A stretch of DNA of 37,636 nucleotides from Bacilli bacterium (GTDB lineage Bacteria; Bacillota_I; Bacilli_A; RFN20; CAG-826), in NCBI GenBank assembly GCA_024413875.1, contig JAKSVY010000008.1, positions 1 through 37,636 on the forward strand, read 5' to 3'. Both the position numbers and the translations under genes were made by a program. The notes under the pieces are model-generated. The model did not search any database, was not told the DNA's origin, and saw nothing but the letters and a program-made list of their open reading frames with translations. Below are positions 1 to 8,750 of this stretch, in pieces. Numbering within the stretch: position 1 is the first letter of the stretch; every line of letters starts with the position of its first letter.

Positions 1-1919
1 AATGTCATAACAATTGCAAAGACTGTTTTTGCAAGGAATAATGAACAAGATCTTTGTAAGTTATTAATGACTCTACGTCCCTCCGCAACAACATCAGGAA
101 GTCTTGAAAAATCTGAATCAAGCATAACCATATGTGAAGCGTTTCTAGCAGCGGCTGAACCACTCGCCATAGCAATTGAACAATCGGCTTGCTTTAAAGC
201 AAGAATATCATTAACACCATCACCAGTCATAGCGACCTTGTGTCCTACTTTCTTCATTTCAGAAACAAGGATTTCTTTTTGTTCTGGAGTAACTCTTCCA
301 AAAACAGTGTATTTATTAGCAACTTCTCTAACTTCATCTGGTGTCATACCTTCAAGAGAAATATATTGATCATAATTTTCAACACCAACTTGTCCAGCAA
401 TATAACTTACTGTAACGGCGTTATCACCAGAAATTACTTTGACCGAAACACCATTATCAATAAACCATTTAATATTCTTAGATGCATCTTTACGGATGTG
501 GTCTTCTAACACTAAAACACCTAACGGTTGAAGATTTTTTAATTCAACACCTGATTCTGCCGGAGTATTAGATAATGCGATAACAAGTGTTCTTAAACCT
601 CTTGATTCGTGATCATAAACAAGTTCATCAAGTTCTTTACTTTCGATATGTAGGAATTCTTTTGCGCCTAAAACAATGGTTCTTCCATCAGTTAAATTAA
701 CAGCAGAATATTTGGTAGAACTATTAAATGGAACAGCGGATGTATATTCTAATTCATGGAACTTACTATATGCTTTTCTAATAGCTTTAGCGGTTCCGTT
801 TTCATCTTTGGTAGCACAAATAAGGGTGTAAAGCATTTGAGCTAAATCACCTTCTGTTTCTTCTCCAATTTGGTGGATGTTAATAACTTTCATACCACCA
901 TCAGTAATAGTGCCTGTTTTATCTAAACATAATGTATCCACTCTTGCTAAAGACTCAATACAGTACATTTCTTGTACTAAAACTCTTTTTCTAGAAAGGT
1001 TAATAACACCAACAGATAAAGCAACTGATGTTAATAAGAACATTCCTGATGGAATCATAGAAACAAGAGATGTTAATAGTCCTCTAAACTTATCACCCAT
1101 TGTTTCTGGGGTAATAACACCATTAAAGATTTGAATAGATAATCTAATAACCATTATGATTCCAAAAGTCACAACAAAAGAACCAATGATTCTAAACATG
1201 AATCTAATTGATGTGATGATTTCTGATTTTGGACGTTTAAATTCTTTTGCTTTATCTTGTAATGTTTCAGCGTAATTACAAACACCAATATTAGTTACCT
1301 TACATTTAGCGTTTCCACCAACAATATAAGCACCAGAATAAATAGAATCACCTGGTTTTTTGGTAACCGAATGAGATTCTCCTGTTAATAAAGATTCATT
1401 AACATCAATTTGTCCTTCAACAACTACACCATCTGCACCAATTTGATCACCTAACTTTAAAATCATAATGTCACTTAAAACAATATCATCATCAAAGACT
1501 TCAATTATTTCACCATCACGAAGTACGCGACTTTTTGGATCAGAAACAACTCGTAATTGCTCACATAATTTACGAGCACGAAAATCTTGTACAAGGCCAA
1601 TAATAATATTTGTGAATAAAATGCCTAAGAACAAACAATCTCTAACAGTATCAAATAAAGTTTTCTTATCAATTCCCAAATCAACATAGACATAGATACA
1701 ACCAATAACAAAAAGGAGGATGTTAAAGAAAGATAACAAGTTATCTTTAATAATATCTTTGGTTGATTTACTGACTCTTTTTGGTGTTTTGTTAACCAAG
1801 CCTTCATCAACACGTTTTTGAACTTGTTCGTTTGTTAAACCAATTGAAAGATCTGGGTTAATTTCCTCAGCGTCTTCAATCATCTTTTTAAATTCATCGT
1901 ATTTTTTATATTCTGCCAT
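1..1919 (-). CDS. Cation-transporting P-type ATPase, CtpE-like (C-terminus outside window)
   Basis: This membrane ATPase pumps a cation using a phospho-aspartate intermediate. The frame opens with ATG at 1917-1919 and stays open for 639 codons to the window edge, so the last membrane helices are missing. Visible motifs are the actuator TGES at residues 179-182, the phosphorylation site DKTGTIT with Asp333, and the hinge TGDGVND at 565-571. Two hydrophobic segments lie near residues 60-110. The fourth helix carries IPSGMFLLTSVAL just before the phosphorylation domain, a signature I associate with CtpE-type ATPases of Firmicutes, for which calcium uptake has been proposed. No Shine-Dalgarno sequence is evident before the ATG. 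It lies downstream of the tadA terminator and so probably has its own promoter. The ATPase class is certain; the ion is not shown by the sequence. Confidence 0.9.
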   Translation of the reverse strand, partial: MAEYKKYDEFKKMIEDAEEINPDLSIGLTNEQVQKRVDEGLVNKTPKRVSKSTKDIIKDNLLSFFNILLFVIGCIYVYVDLGIDKKTLFDTVRDCLFLGILFTNIIIGLVQDFRARKLCEQLRVVSDPKSRVLRDGEIIEVFDDDIVLSDIMILKLGDQIGADGVVVEGQIDVNESLLTGESHSVTKKPGDSIYSGAYIVGGNAKCKVTNIGVCNYAETLQDKAKEFKRPKSEIITSIRFMFRIIGSFVVTFGIIMVIRLSIQIFNGVITPETMGDKFRGLLTSLVSMIPSGMFLLTSVALSVGVINLSRKRVLVQEMYCIESLARVDTLCLDKTGTITDGGMKVINIHQIGEETEGDLAQMLYTLICATKDENGTAKAIRKAYSKFHELEYTSAVPFNSSTKYSAVNLTDGRTIVLGAKEFLHIESKELDELVYDHESRGLRTLVIALSNTPAESGVELKNLQPLGVLVLEDHIRKDASKNIKWFIDNGVSVKVISGDNAVTVSYIAGQVGVENYDQYISLEGMTPDEVREVANKYTVFGRVTPEQKEILVSEMKKVGHKVAMTGDGVNDILALKQADCSIAMASGSAAARNASHMVMLDSDFSRLPDVVAEGRRVINNLQRSCSLFLAKTVFAIVMT

Positions 1920-1932
1920 GACTTATTAATTT

Positions 1933-1951
1933 AAAAGTTCGATAAACTTTT
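1933..1951 (-). other. Small hairpin in the leader of the P-type ATPase gene
   Basis: Seven-base arms (1933-1939 and 1945-1951) flank a five-base loop, 14 bases before the ATG. An extended -10-like TGTTATAGT on the minus strand lies just upstream, near 1953-1961. It may be a leader hairpin or an operator. The function is unknown. Confidence 0.3.
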
Positions 1952-1972
1952 ACTATAACAAGTATATAAAAA

Positions 1973-2009
1973 ATAAATAAAAAAGACATTATCTTTTTTG
2001 GACAATGTC
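1973..2009 (-). terminator. Rho-independent terminator after tadA
   Basis: On the minus strand six-base arms GACATT and AATGTC (2004-2009 and 1985-1990) close a hairpin and are followed by a T-rich run (1984 down to about 1973). It lies 6 bases past the tadA stop and separates tadA from the ATPase gene. Confidence 0.7.
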
Positions 2010-2015
2010 TAAATT

Positions 2016-2483
2016 TTACTCTTTATTTCTTTTGGTTTTGAAGAAGTCACTGATGATTTTTGAACACCTATCAGCTAGCACTCCACCAGTAATTTCAGGA
2101 TGGTGATTCAAGTTAGGTTGAACAAACAAATTATACGAAGAACCTAGCGCACCACCCTTTAAATCTGGGGCACCGTATACAATCCTTTTAACTCTTGACC
2201 AAAGAAGTGTTCCAGCACACATTGAACAAGGTTCAATAGTGACATACAAGGTACAATCAACAAGTCTCCATGAATTAAGCTTTTTACAAGCTTTACGGAT
2301 TGCTACCACTTCAGCATGCATAGTAGGATCGTTTGTGGTTTCTCTTTTGTTAAATCCTGTAGCGATAACCTTACCATCTAAAACCAAAACTGCACCAATA
2401 GGAACTTCATCTAAATTAGCAGCTTTCTTTGCTTCTTTTAAAGCAAGGGCCATGAATTTTTCGTCTTCAGTATATTTTCTCAT
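2016..2483 (-). CDS. tadA: tRNA-specific adenosine deaminase TadA
   Basis: TadA deaminates adenosine 34 to inosine in the tRNA-Arg(ACG) anticodon, which is needed to read CGN codons. The protein is 155 residues, normal for the family. It shows the zinc and catalytic signature HAE followed by PCSMCAG (PCxxC), and the C-terminal part conserved in TadA (YGAPDLKGGALGS). An in-frame ATG exists at 2504, but that position lies inside the SRP RNA, so the start at 2483 (MRKYTEDEKF) is chosen. It begins only about 7 bases after the RNA's closing helix and has no recognisable Shine-Dalgarno sequence. The tadA, SRP RNA and serS neighbourhood is also found near the origin of Bacillus, although there the RNA lies downstream of tadA. 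Confidence 0.95.
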   Translation of the reverse strand: MRKYTEDEKFMALALKEAKKAANLDEVPIGAVLVLDGKVIATGFNKRETTNDPTMHAEVVAIRKACKKLNSWRLVDCTLYVTIEPCSMCAGTLLWSRVKRIVYGAPDLKGGALGSSYNLFVQPNLNHHPEITGGVLADRCSKIISDFFKTKRNKE

Positions 2484-2490
2484 AAAATAA

Positions 2491-2572
2491 AAACCATCAC
2501 ACACGCAGAGAATTGCTTATGGCTGCTGTATTCCTACCCTGACCAGGTTCACACGACTGCATCGTGATGGCA
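2491..2572 (-). ncRNA. ffs: Small SRP RNA (4.5S type)
   Basis: This RNA binds Ffh to form the signal recognition particle. On the minus strand the conserved domain IV is plain: GTGAACCTGGTCAGG, a GGAA tetraloop (2531-2534) closed by GTA/TAC, then AGCAGCC. The ends pair: CCATCAC at 2564-2570 with GTGATGG at 2494-2500, followed by TTTTTATTTT acting as the terminator. The length of about 80 nt suits the short bacterial form without an Alu domain. Exact ends are estimated from the promoter and the closing helix. Confidence 0.92.
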
Positions 2573-2577
2573 TAGTT

Positions 2578-2605
2578 ATTATAACAAAATATGTTAATTT
2601 AGCAA
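2578..2605 (-). promoter_or_regulatory. Promoter of the SRP RNA gene (ffs)
   Basis: A minus-strand -35 TTGCTA (2600-2605), a 16-base spacer and a perfect -10 TATAAT (2578-2583) place transcription start near 2571-2573, exactly at the 5' arm of the SRP RNA closing helix. It may also supply tadA by read-through. Confidence 0.75.
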
Positions 2606-2767
2606 AAACAAAGAGTTGTTTTGTTGTGTGATAAACAAAAATTCACGCAAATGACACAGTGTTTTATTCAAAATTCCCACCAGAAGTCGCTTCTTTTTAT
2701 ATTTTTAAAGATTTGATAATTTAATTAGATTTTGCATAAGTAATTACGTAGTAATTAAACAAAATAA

Positions 2768-2793
2768 AAGAGTGAACCATTAGATTCACTCTT
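2768..2793 (-). terminator. Rho-independent terminator after serS
   Basis: A perfect 9-bp inverted repeat (2768-2776 and 2785-2793) has an 8-base loop. On the minus strand it is followed by TTATTTTGTTT. It lies 18 bases past the serS stop and ends the leftward dnaA-side cluster. The remaining 2606-2767 holds no gene I can support. Confidence 0.85.
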
Positions 2794-2810
2794 ATTTAGT
2801 TTTTGGTTAA

Positions 2811-4094
2811 CTATTTCTTAATTGGTTTAAGAACTTCAAGTCCACCCATCCAAGGACGTAAGACTTCTGGGATAACCACTGAACCATCAGCTTGTTGATA
2901 TTGTTCAATGAGTGCCGGGAAGACACGTGATGTAGCAAGACCAGAACCATTTAATGTACGAGCAAATTTAATTTTACCTGTAGCTTTTTCACGGTATCTA
3001 ATCATACCTCTACGCGCTTGATAATCGTGAGCGGTTGAAACAGAGCTAACTTCTTTGAAGATACCCATTGATGGAATGTAAACTTCGATATCGTATGTTC
3101 TTGCCATAGAAGCTGAAATATCTTCTGCTGCTAATTTAGAAAGATGGAATGTTAAGCCAAGTTTCTTCATTAAAGAACATGCCTTACCTACTAATTCTTC
3201 GAATGCTGGCATATCACCTTCTTCAGTTGTGTATTGGAACATTTCAACTTTGTTGAATTGATAGCCACGGATCATACCTCTTTCTTCTGTACGATATGTA
3301 CCTGCTTCCTTACGGTAGCATGGAGTGTATGCAAAGTATTTCTTTGGAAGATCTGTTTCAGATAAGATTTCATTTCTATGGAAGTTAACTAATGCTGTTT
3401 CTGCTGTTGGAAGGATGAATTTCTTAGGTTCGACATTTTCTAAACCAAAGACATCATCAATAAACTTAGGGAATTGTCCTGCAACGAAACCTGATTCATA
3501 GTTAAGGATGTGAGGTGGGAGGATGAATTGATATCCATCTTTAAGGTGTTCACTGATGAAAAAGTTTAATAATGCCCATTCAAGTTGAGCACCTAAACCT
3601 GTATAGCACCAGCAACCATGACCTGACATCTTAGCACCACGTTCATAGTCAATTAAGCCAAGGCTTTCACATAAATCAACGTGGTTCTTTGGCTCAAAAT
3701 CGAATTTTTGAACTTCACCAAATTCTTCAATAACCTTATTGTTTTCTTTACCACCTGATAATAAATCATCATCTGGAAGGTTAGGAAGTGGTAAGAGGAA
3801 GTTTTTGATAGCATCTTCTACTTCACCAAGACGAGCTTCTTCTTTTGCGCTTTCAGCTGCAATAGCCTTAACTTGTGCAAAGATTGCTTGAACATCACCA
3901 CCAGCTTTTTTAACTTGTGGAACTGATGCTGATAATCTGTTTCTTTCTGCTTTAGCAGATTCAACTTTTTGTAATAATTCTTTACGTTCATTAACAAGAG
4001 CTAAGAAAGGAGTAAAGTCAACTTGGCAGCCTTTCTTTGCTAATTTTTCTGCGATTAATGTAGGATTCTCAATAATTAATTTTTGATCAATCAT
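2811..4094 (-). CDS. serS: Serine--tRNA ligase
   Basis: This class II aminoacyl-tRNA synthetase charges tRNA-Ser. Its 427 residues are the usual length. The N-terminal about 110 residues form the tRNA-binding coiled coil (rich in Lys, Glu and Ala, with ESAKAERNRLSASVP). The catalytic domain shows class II motif 2 around RTEERGMIRGYQFNKVEMF and motif 3 in LNGSGLATSRVFPALIE, where the conserved GSGLA and Arg are present. The start is an ATG at 4094 preceded by GAGGT at a suitable distance. It follows gyrA by 67 bases that hold a strong hairpin without a T-run, so co-transcription with gyrA is possible. serS near gyrA is a conserved Firmicutes arrangement. Confidence 0.97.
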   Translation of the reverse strand: MIDQKLIIENPTLIAEKLAKKGCQVDFTPFLALVNERKELLQKVESAKAERNRLSASVPQVKKAGGDVQAIFAQVKAIAAESAKEEARLGEVEDAIKNFLLPLPNLPDDDLLSGGKENNKVIEEFGEVQKFDFEPKNHVDLCESLGLIDYERGAKMSGHGCWCYTGLGAQLEWALLNFFISEHLKDGYQFILPPHILNYESGFVAGQFPKFIDDVFGLENVEPKKFILPTAETALVNFHRNEILSETDLPKKYFAYTPCYRKEAGTYRTEERGMIRGYQFNKVEMFQYTTEEGDMPAFEELVGKACSLMKKLGLTFHLSKLAAEDISASMARTYDIEVYIPSMGIFKEVSSVSTAHDYQARRGMIRYREKATGKIKFARTLNGSGLATSRVFPALIEQYQQADGSVVIPEVLRPWMGGLEVLKPIKK

Positions 4095-4125
4095 TTTTAT
4101 TAACCTCGATTTCTTTCTTAATTAG

Positions 4126-4151
4126 GGGTGTATGGATTTAACCACACACCC
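4126..4151 (-). other. Strong intergenic hairpin between gyrA and serS
   Basis: A 10-bp stem with one mismatch (4126-4135 with 4142-4151) and a 6-base loop lies just past the gyrA stop. Downstream on the minus strand there is no T-run (CTAATTAAG follows), so it is not a canonical terminator. It could be an attenuator, a processing site or a 3'-end protector. Confidence 0.5.
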
Positions 4152-4161
4152 AATAATTTAA

Positions 4162-6744
4162 TTATTCTTTTACTTCAGTATTTTCTACTGGTTCAGCAGC
4201 TTCTGTAGCAGTTTCTTCTGCTGGAGCTTCTTCTACTGCTTCATCATCGTGTGGAACGATTGTGATGTTAGAAACACGTTGCTTATCTTCAAGTCTAATA
4301 ACTCTAACACCTTGAGTGTTACGTCCACTGACTTTGATTTGTGAAAGTGGCATTCTAATAACAATACCATTTGCGGTAACAACCATTAAGTCTTCATCAC
4401 CCTTAACCGCCTTCATAGCAACTAACTTACCATTCTTTGCAGTTTCATTAAGTGTTAAGACACCCTTACTACCACGGCTTGTTAAACGGTAGTCATCCAT
4501 TGGAGATAATTTACCAAAACCTTTGTTAGTGATAACTAAGATTAAGTTACCTTCTGAGCTTGATGTTGCAGAGATAACTGGAACTTCAGTATCCATACCT
4601 TTAACACCAGTAGCGGTTCTACCCATTGGACGGACATCTTGTTCGTTAAACTTAACAAGTTTACCTTTTTGTGATGCTAAGCAGATGATTTCATCACCTG
4701 ATGTTCTCTTAACATCAAGGAGTTGGTCGCCATCTCTTAATTCGATAGCGATCTTACCGTTCTTACGGATTGATTCGTATTCACTAAGAACTGTTCTCTT
4801 AACAAGACCATTCTTTGTAACGAAGAATAAGTAATTTTCTGGGTTGTATTCATCAAGAGAGATGATTGTGATGATTCTTTCACCTCTTTCAAGGTCAAGT
4901 AAGTTTTGTGCTGGAATACCTTTAGCATTTCTACCTGCCTCAGGAACCATGTAACCTCTAATACGGTAAACTTTACCTAAACTTGAGAAGAATAAGACGT
5001 CAGTGTGAGTCTTTGTGTGAACCATTGTTGCGATTTCATCATCTTCATTAGTAGACATACCGCGGACACCTCTACCACCTCTATTTTGAGTTCTGAATGT
5101 GTCACTTGTCATACGTTTAACATAGTTATTTGATGTTAATGCGATAACAATATCTTCTTCTGGGATGAGGTCTTCATCATCAATATCGAGTGAAGCATCT
5201 GAGATTTCAGTAACACGTTCTTCACCAAATTTTGCTTTGATTTCTTCAAGTTCTTTAATAACAACTTCAATTTCATTTTCTCTAGAAGAAAGGATTCTGT
5301 TGTATTCAGCAATATTTGCTTCAAGAGTTGCTTTTTCTTCTTCAAGTTTTCCTTCTTCAAGACCTGTAAGTCTACGAAGTGTCATAGCTAAGATAGCTTG
5401 TGTTTGAACTTCAGAGAATCCATATTTTGCCATTAAATTATTTGTTGCTTCTTCTGGAGTTGCAGCAGCCTTGATAATATCAACAATATCATCAATGTTT
5501 GCAATTGCATTTAATAAACCAACAACAATGTGACAACGATCAGCGTCTTGCTTTAATAAATATTTTGTACGTCTTTCAATTACATCAACTTGGAAGTTTA
5601 AGTAATGGAGTAAGACTTCATTCATTGGGAGAATCTTAGGTGCTCCATCAACAAGACAAAGCATGATTACACCGAACGAAGATTGAAGTGGAGTAAGCTT
5701 ATAAAGCTTATTTAAGATAACTTCAGGAATGAAGTCGTGTTTTACATCAATAACAACACGAACACCTTCTTTGTTTGATTCATCACGAATATCGCTAATA
5801 CCTTCAATGACTTTATCACGGACTAAGTGAGCCATATTTTCAATCATTAAAGCTTTATTAACTTGATATGGAATTTCTGAAACAATAATTTGCTTCTTAC
5901 CTGTACGTTCGTTAACATGAATTTCACATTTAGAACGGATTTGGATAGAACCTGTACCTGTTTCAAAATAATCTTTAATTCCTTGTCTACCAAGAATGAT
6001 TGCACCTGTTGGGAAATCAGGACCATAAAGGTAGTTGGTCATTAATTCTACTGGAGTTAATGTAGGGTTTTTTGCTAATGCAACAACAGCATCGATACAT
6101 TCACCTAAGTTGTGAGTAGGAATGTTTGTTGCCATACCAACAGCAATACCAGAAGAACCATTTACTAATAAGTTAGGGAATCTTGATGGTAAGACTGATG
6201 GTTCTTTTTCTGTACCATCATAGTTATCAACAAAATCAACTACATCGCACTTGATATCTCTAACCATTTCCATGGCGATTTTAGACATACGTGCTTCTGT
6301 ATAACGCATAGCAGCAGCTTCATCACCATCAACAGAACCAAAGTTACCATGGCCATCAACAAGAGTGTGTTTCATGTTGAATGGTTGTGCTAAACGGACA
6401 AGTGTTGAATAAATTGCAGCATCACCGTGTGGGTGATATTTACCCATGACGTCACCGACGATACGGGCACATTTTTTGTAAGGAGAACTTGGGGTCATTC
6501 CAGATTCGTTCATACCGAAGATAACACGTCTGTGAACTGGCTTACATCCATCACGAACATCTGGGATAGCACGGCTAACAATGACTGACATTGCGTAGTC
6601 AAGGAATGAACCACGAACTTCTGAGCTAAGGTCTGTATCTCTTAATCCAGGAACAATACCTTCTTCAATTTGTTCGAGTTCTGCTTCTTCTTCAGGATTA
6701 ATAACTTCTTCGTTTTCAAGAATATCTTTCTTTTCGTCTGCCAT
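4162..6744 (-). CDS. gyrA: DNA gyrase subunit A
   Basis: GyrA is the breaking and rejoining subunit of gyrase, which introduces negative supercoils together with GyrB. It has 860 residues. The catalytic tyrosine is Tyr148 in AAMRYTEAR. The C-terminal beta-pinwheel carries a GyrA-box variant, QNRGGRG, which supports gyrase over topoisomerase IV. About 30 acidic residues precede the conserved core, and an acidic Glu/Ala-rich tail ends the protein. In the quinolone-binding helix KYHPHGDAAIYSTLVRLAQ, Ala109 and Ser113 occupy the positions of E. coli Ser83 and Asp87. The start is an ATG with AAAGGAG 8-14 bases upstream. It lies 17 bases after gyrB and is surely in the same operon. Confidence 0.97.
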   Translation of the reverse strand: MADEKKDILENEEVINPEEEAELEQIEEGIVPGLRDTDLSSEVRGSFLDYAMSVIVSRAIPDVRDGCKPVHRRVIFGMNESGMTPSSPYKKCARIVGDVMGKYHPHGDAAIYSTLVRLAQPFNMKHTLVDGHGNFGSVDGDEAAAMRYTEARMSKIAMEMVRDIKCDVVDFVDNYDGTEKEPSVLPSRFPNLLVNGSSGIAVGMATNIPTHNLGECIDAVVALAKNPTLTPVELMTNYLYGPDFPTGAIILGRQGIKDYFETGTGSIQIRSKCEIHVNERTGKKQIIVSEIPYQVNKALMIENMAHLVRDKVIEGISDIRDESNKEGVRVVIDVKHDFIPEVILNKLYKLTPLQSSFGVIMLCLVDGAPKILPMNEVLLHYLNFQVDVIERRTKYLLKQDADRCHIVVGLLNAIANIDDIVDIIKAAATPEEATNNLMAKYGFSEVQTQAILAMTLRRLTGLEEGKLEEEKATLEANIAEYNRILSSRENEIEVVIKELEEIKAKFGEERVTEISDASLDIDDEDLIPEEDIVIALTSNNYVKRMTSDTFRTQNRGGRGVRGMSTNEDDEIATMVHTKTHTDVLFFSSLGKVYRIRGYMVPEAGRNAKGIPAQNLLDLERGERIITIISLDEYNPENYLFFVTKNGLVKRTVLSEYESIRKNGKIAIELRDGDQLLDVKRTSGDEIICLASQKGKLVKFNEQDVRPMGRTATGVKGMDTEVPVISATSSSEGNLILVITNKGFGKLSPMDDYRLTSRGSKGVLTLNETAKNGKLVAMKAVKGDEDLMVVTANGIVIRMPLSQIKVSGRNTQGVRVIRLEDKQRVSNITIVPHDDEAVEEAPAEETATEAAEPVENTEVKE

Positions 6745-6761
6745 AAATTATTCTCCTTTCA

Positions 6762-8750
6762 TTAAATATCCAAGTTCTTAACGAACTTAGCGTTTTTATG
6801 GATGAAGTCTTTACGAGGTAAAACTTCTCCACCCATTAAGTCTGCAAAGATTTGTTCAGCTTCAAGAGCATCATCAACTGTAACACGTAACATCTTACGA
6901 GCCTTAGGATCCATTGTTGTTTCCCAAAGTTGTTGAGCATCCATTTCACCAAGACCTTTGTAACGTTGGAATGGGTAACCAGGACGTAATTTTAATTGTT
7001 TTTTAATAACTTCAAGTTGTTCATCGTTATATGCATAGTATTGCTTACCATGGTAGTCAACTTTGTATAGTGGAGGTTGAGCAATGTAGACATAGCCATT
7101 AGTGATTAATTCACGCATATAGCGGTAGAAGAATGTTAAAAGTAAGATACGGATGTGAGAACCATCAACATCAGCATCGGTCATAATAACAATCTTGTGG
7201 TATCTAATCTTACTTGTATCAAATTCAGGATCAATGCCTGCACCAATAGCAGTAATCATGTTACCAATTTCAGCATTCGCGAAAACTTTTTCGTGAGTTG
7301 CTTTTTCAACATTAAGGATTTTACCTCTTAAAGGTAAGATAGCTTGAGTGTTACGGTCACGACCATTCTTTGCAGAACCACCAGCTGAGTTACCTTCGAC
7401 GATATATAATTCACATTCTTCAGGATTCTTAGATGTGCAGTCAGCTAATTTGCCTGGAAGAGTTGTGAGTTCAAGACCTGATTTTCTATGAACATCTTCA
7501 CGTGCTTTGCGAGCAGCAAGACGAGCATCTTTTGCTAAACAGATTTTTTCAAGCATTGAGTTTGCTACTTTAGGATTTTCAAGTAAGAACTTTCTTAATC
7601 CTTCCATAACAATACCAGAGACAATCTTACGTACTTCTGTATTACCTAATTTTGTCTTTGTTTGGCCTTCATATTGAGGGTTAGGGTGCTTAATTGAAAC
7701 AATAGCTGTTAAACCTTCAATAATATCTGAAGTATCAAGGTTATCTTGTCCTTCTTTAATGAACTTTTTATCTTTTGCGTATTCATTCATTACGCGGTTC
7801 ATTGCAAGACGGAAACCTTCTTCGTGTGTACCACCTTCGTGAGTATTAATGTTGTTACAGAATGAGAAGACTGCTGGAACATATGTATCAGAGTATTGCA
7901 TAGCAACTTCAACTGAGATACCACCTTTTTTACCAGGCATATATTCAAACTCTTCACGTCCTTCACAATAGATAATATCTTCCATTGTGTGACCTTTGGA
8001 TTCATTAAGAGATTTAACGAATTCGATAATACCACCTTCATAGAAGAATGTTTCTTTGAGAGGTTCTGGTAAACGTGCATCAATAACTGTTAATGTAACA
8101 CCTTTGTTAAGGTATGCCATTTGTTTACAGTGATCACGAATAATTTCATATTCATAAACTGTTGTATCAGTGAAGATTGTTGCGTCAGGTTTGAATGTAA
8201 CTGTTGTACCTGAATCTTCACAATCACCAATGCGAGTTAATTTTTGAATTGTTTTACCACCACGGCCGAACTTAATTTCGTAAATTCCACCATTTTTATG
8301 AACAGTAACTGTGGTCCATTCACTTAAAGCGTTAACGACAGAAGCACCAACACCATGGAGACCACCAGATACCTTATATCCACTAGTTTCGCCAAACTTA
8401 CCACCTGCGTGTAAGATTGTAAATACTGTTTCAACACCTGACATTCCTGATTTTGCAACGATATCAACAGGAATACCACGACCGTTATCTTCAACAGTAA
8501 TTGTGTCACCTTTATTAATAGTAACTGTAATTTTATTACAGTAACCTGCTAAAGCTTCATCGATTGAGTTATCAACGATTTCCCAGACAAGGTGATGTAA
8601 GCCTGGTTTGCCAGTTGTACCAATGTACATACCTGGACGTTTACGGACAGCTTCGAGTCCTTCGAGTACTTGAATATCCGAGGCGTTATATTCTGCATCG
8701 CCCTTATCGGCATCAAGCTGACTTTGTAGAGTCACTTTGTTTTCATCCAT
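6762..8750 (-). CDS. gyrB: DNA gyrase subunit B
   Basis: GyrB is the ATPase subunit of gyrase. The 662 residues cover the GHKL ATPase domain (EIVDNSIDEALAGY, Asp/Gly motif VEDNGRGIPV, and GGLHGVGASVVNALS), the transducer domain, and the Toprim domain with VEGNSAGGSAK at 451-461, PLRGKILNVEKA and the metal-binding MTDADVDGSHI. Lys152 sits where E. coli has the coumarin-contact Arg136. Asn454 replaces the usual Asp (E. coli Asp426) in the EGDSAGGSA motif. The ATG shares one base with the recF stop and is preceded by a strong AAAAGGAGG inside the end of recF, so the two genes are translationally linked. Confidence 0.97.
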   Translation of the reverse strand: MDENKVTLQSQLDADKGDAEYNASDIQVLEGLEAVRKRPGMYIGTTGKPGLHHLVWEIVDNSIDEALAGYCNKITVTINKGDTITVEDNGRGIPVDIVAKSGMSGVETVFTILHAGGKFGETSGYKVSGGLHGVGASVVNALSEWTTVTVHKNGGIYEIKFGRGGKTIQKLTRIGDCEDSGTTVTFKPDATIFTDTTVYEYEIIRDHCKQMAYLNKGVTLTVIDARLPEPLKETFFYEGGIIEFVKSLNESKGHTMEDIIYCEGREEFEYMPGKKGGISVEVAMQYSDTYVPAVFSFCNNINTHEGGTHEEGFRLAMNRVMNEYAKDKKFIKEGQDNLDTSDIIEGLTAIVSIKHPNPQYEGQTKTKLGNTEVRKIVSGIVMEGLRKFLLENPKVANSMLEKICLAKDARLAARKAREDVHRKSGLELTTLPGKLADCTSKNPEECELYIVEGNSAGGSAKNGRDRNTQAILPLRGKILNVEKATHEKVFANAEIGNMITAIGAGIDPEFDTSKIRYHKIVIMTDADVDGSHIRILLLTFFYRYMRELITNGYVYIAQPPLYKVDYHGKQYYAYNDEQLEVIKKQLKLRPGYPFQRYKGLGEMDAQQLWETTMDPKARKMLRVTVDDALEAEQIFADLMGGEVLPRKDFIHKNAKFVKNLDI

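Noticed and set aside
67..1134. Plus-strand frames over the left-edge ATPase
   Set aside because: The minus frame holds TGDGVND, DKTGTIT and TGES motifs in order, so the plus frames are shadows.
2484..2504. Longer tadA start at ATG 2504
   Set aside because: The added residues would be translated from the 3' arm and terminator of the SRP RNA. The family's conserved start fits the Met at 2483.
2606..2767. Possible small RNA or gene between ffs and serS
   Set aside because: Only short, weak inverted repeats (for example around 2741-2757) and no open frame with a start signal are seen. I cannot support a feature beyond the serS terminator.
5165..5407. Antisense open frame over gyrA
   Set aside because: It is a shadow of a clearly coding minus-strand gene with Ser/Glu-biased codons. 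It has no ribosome binding site and no recognisable motif.
7389..8296. Aminocoumarin resistance from GyrB Lys152 at the Arg136 position
   Set aside because: Arg to Lys is conservative, and the known resistance changes are to smaller or neutral residues. There is too little to claim resistance.
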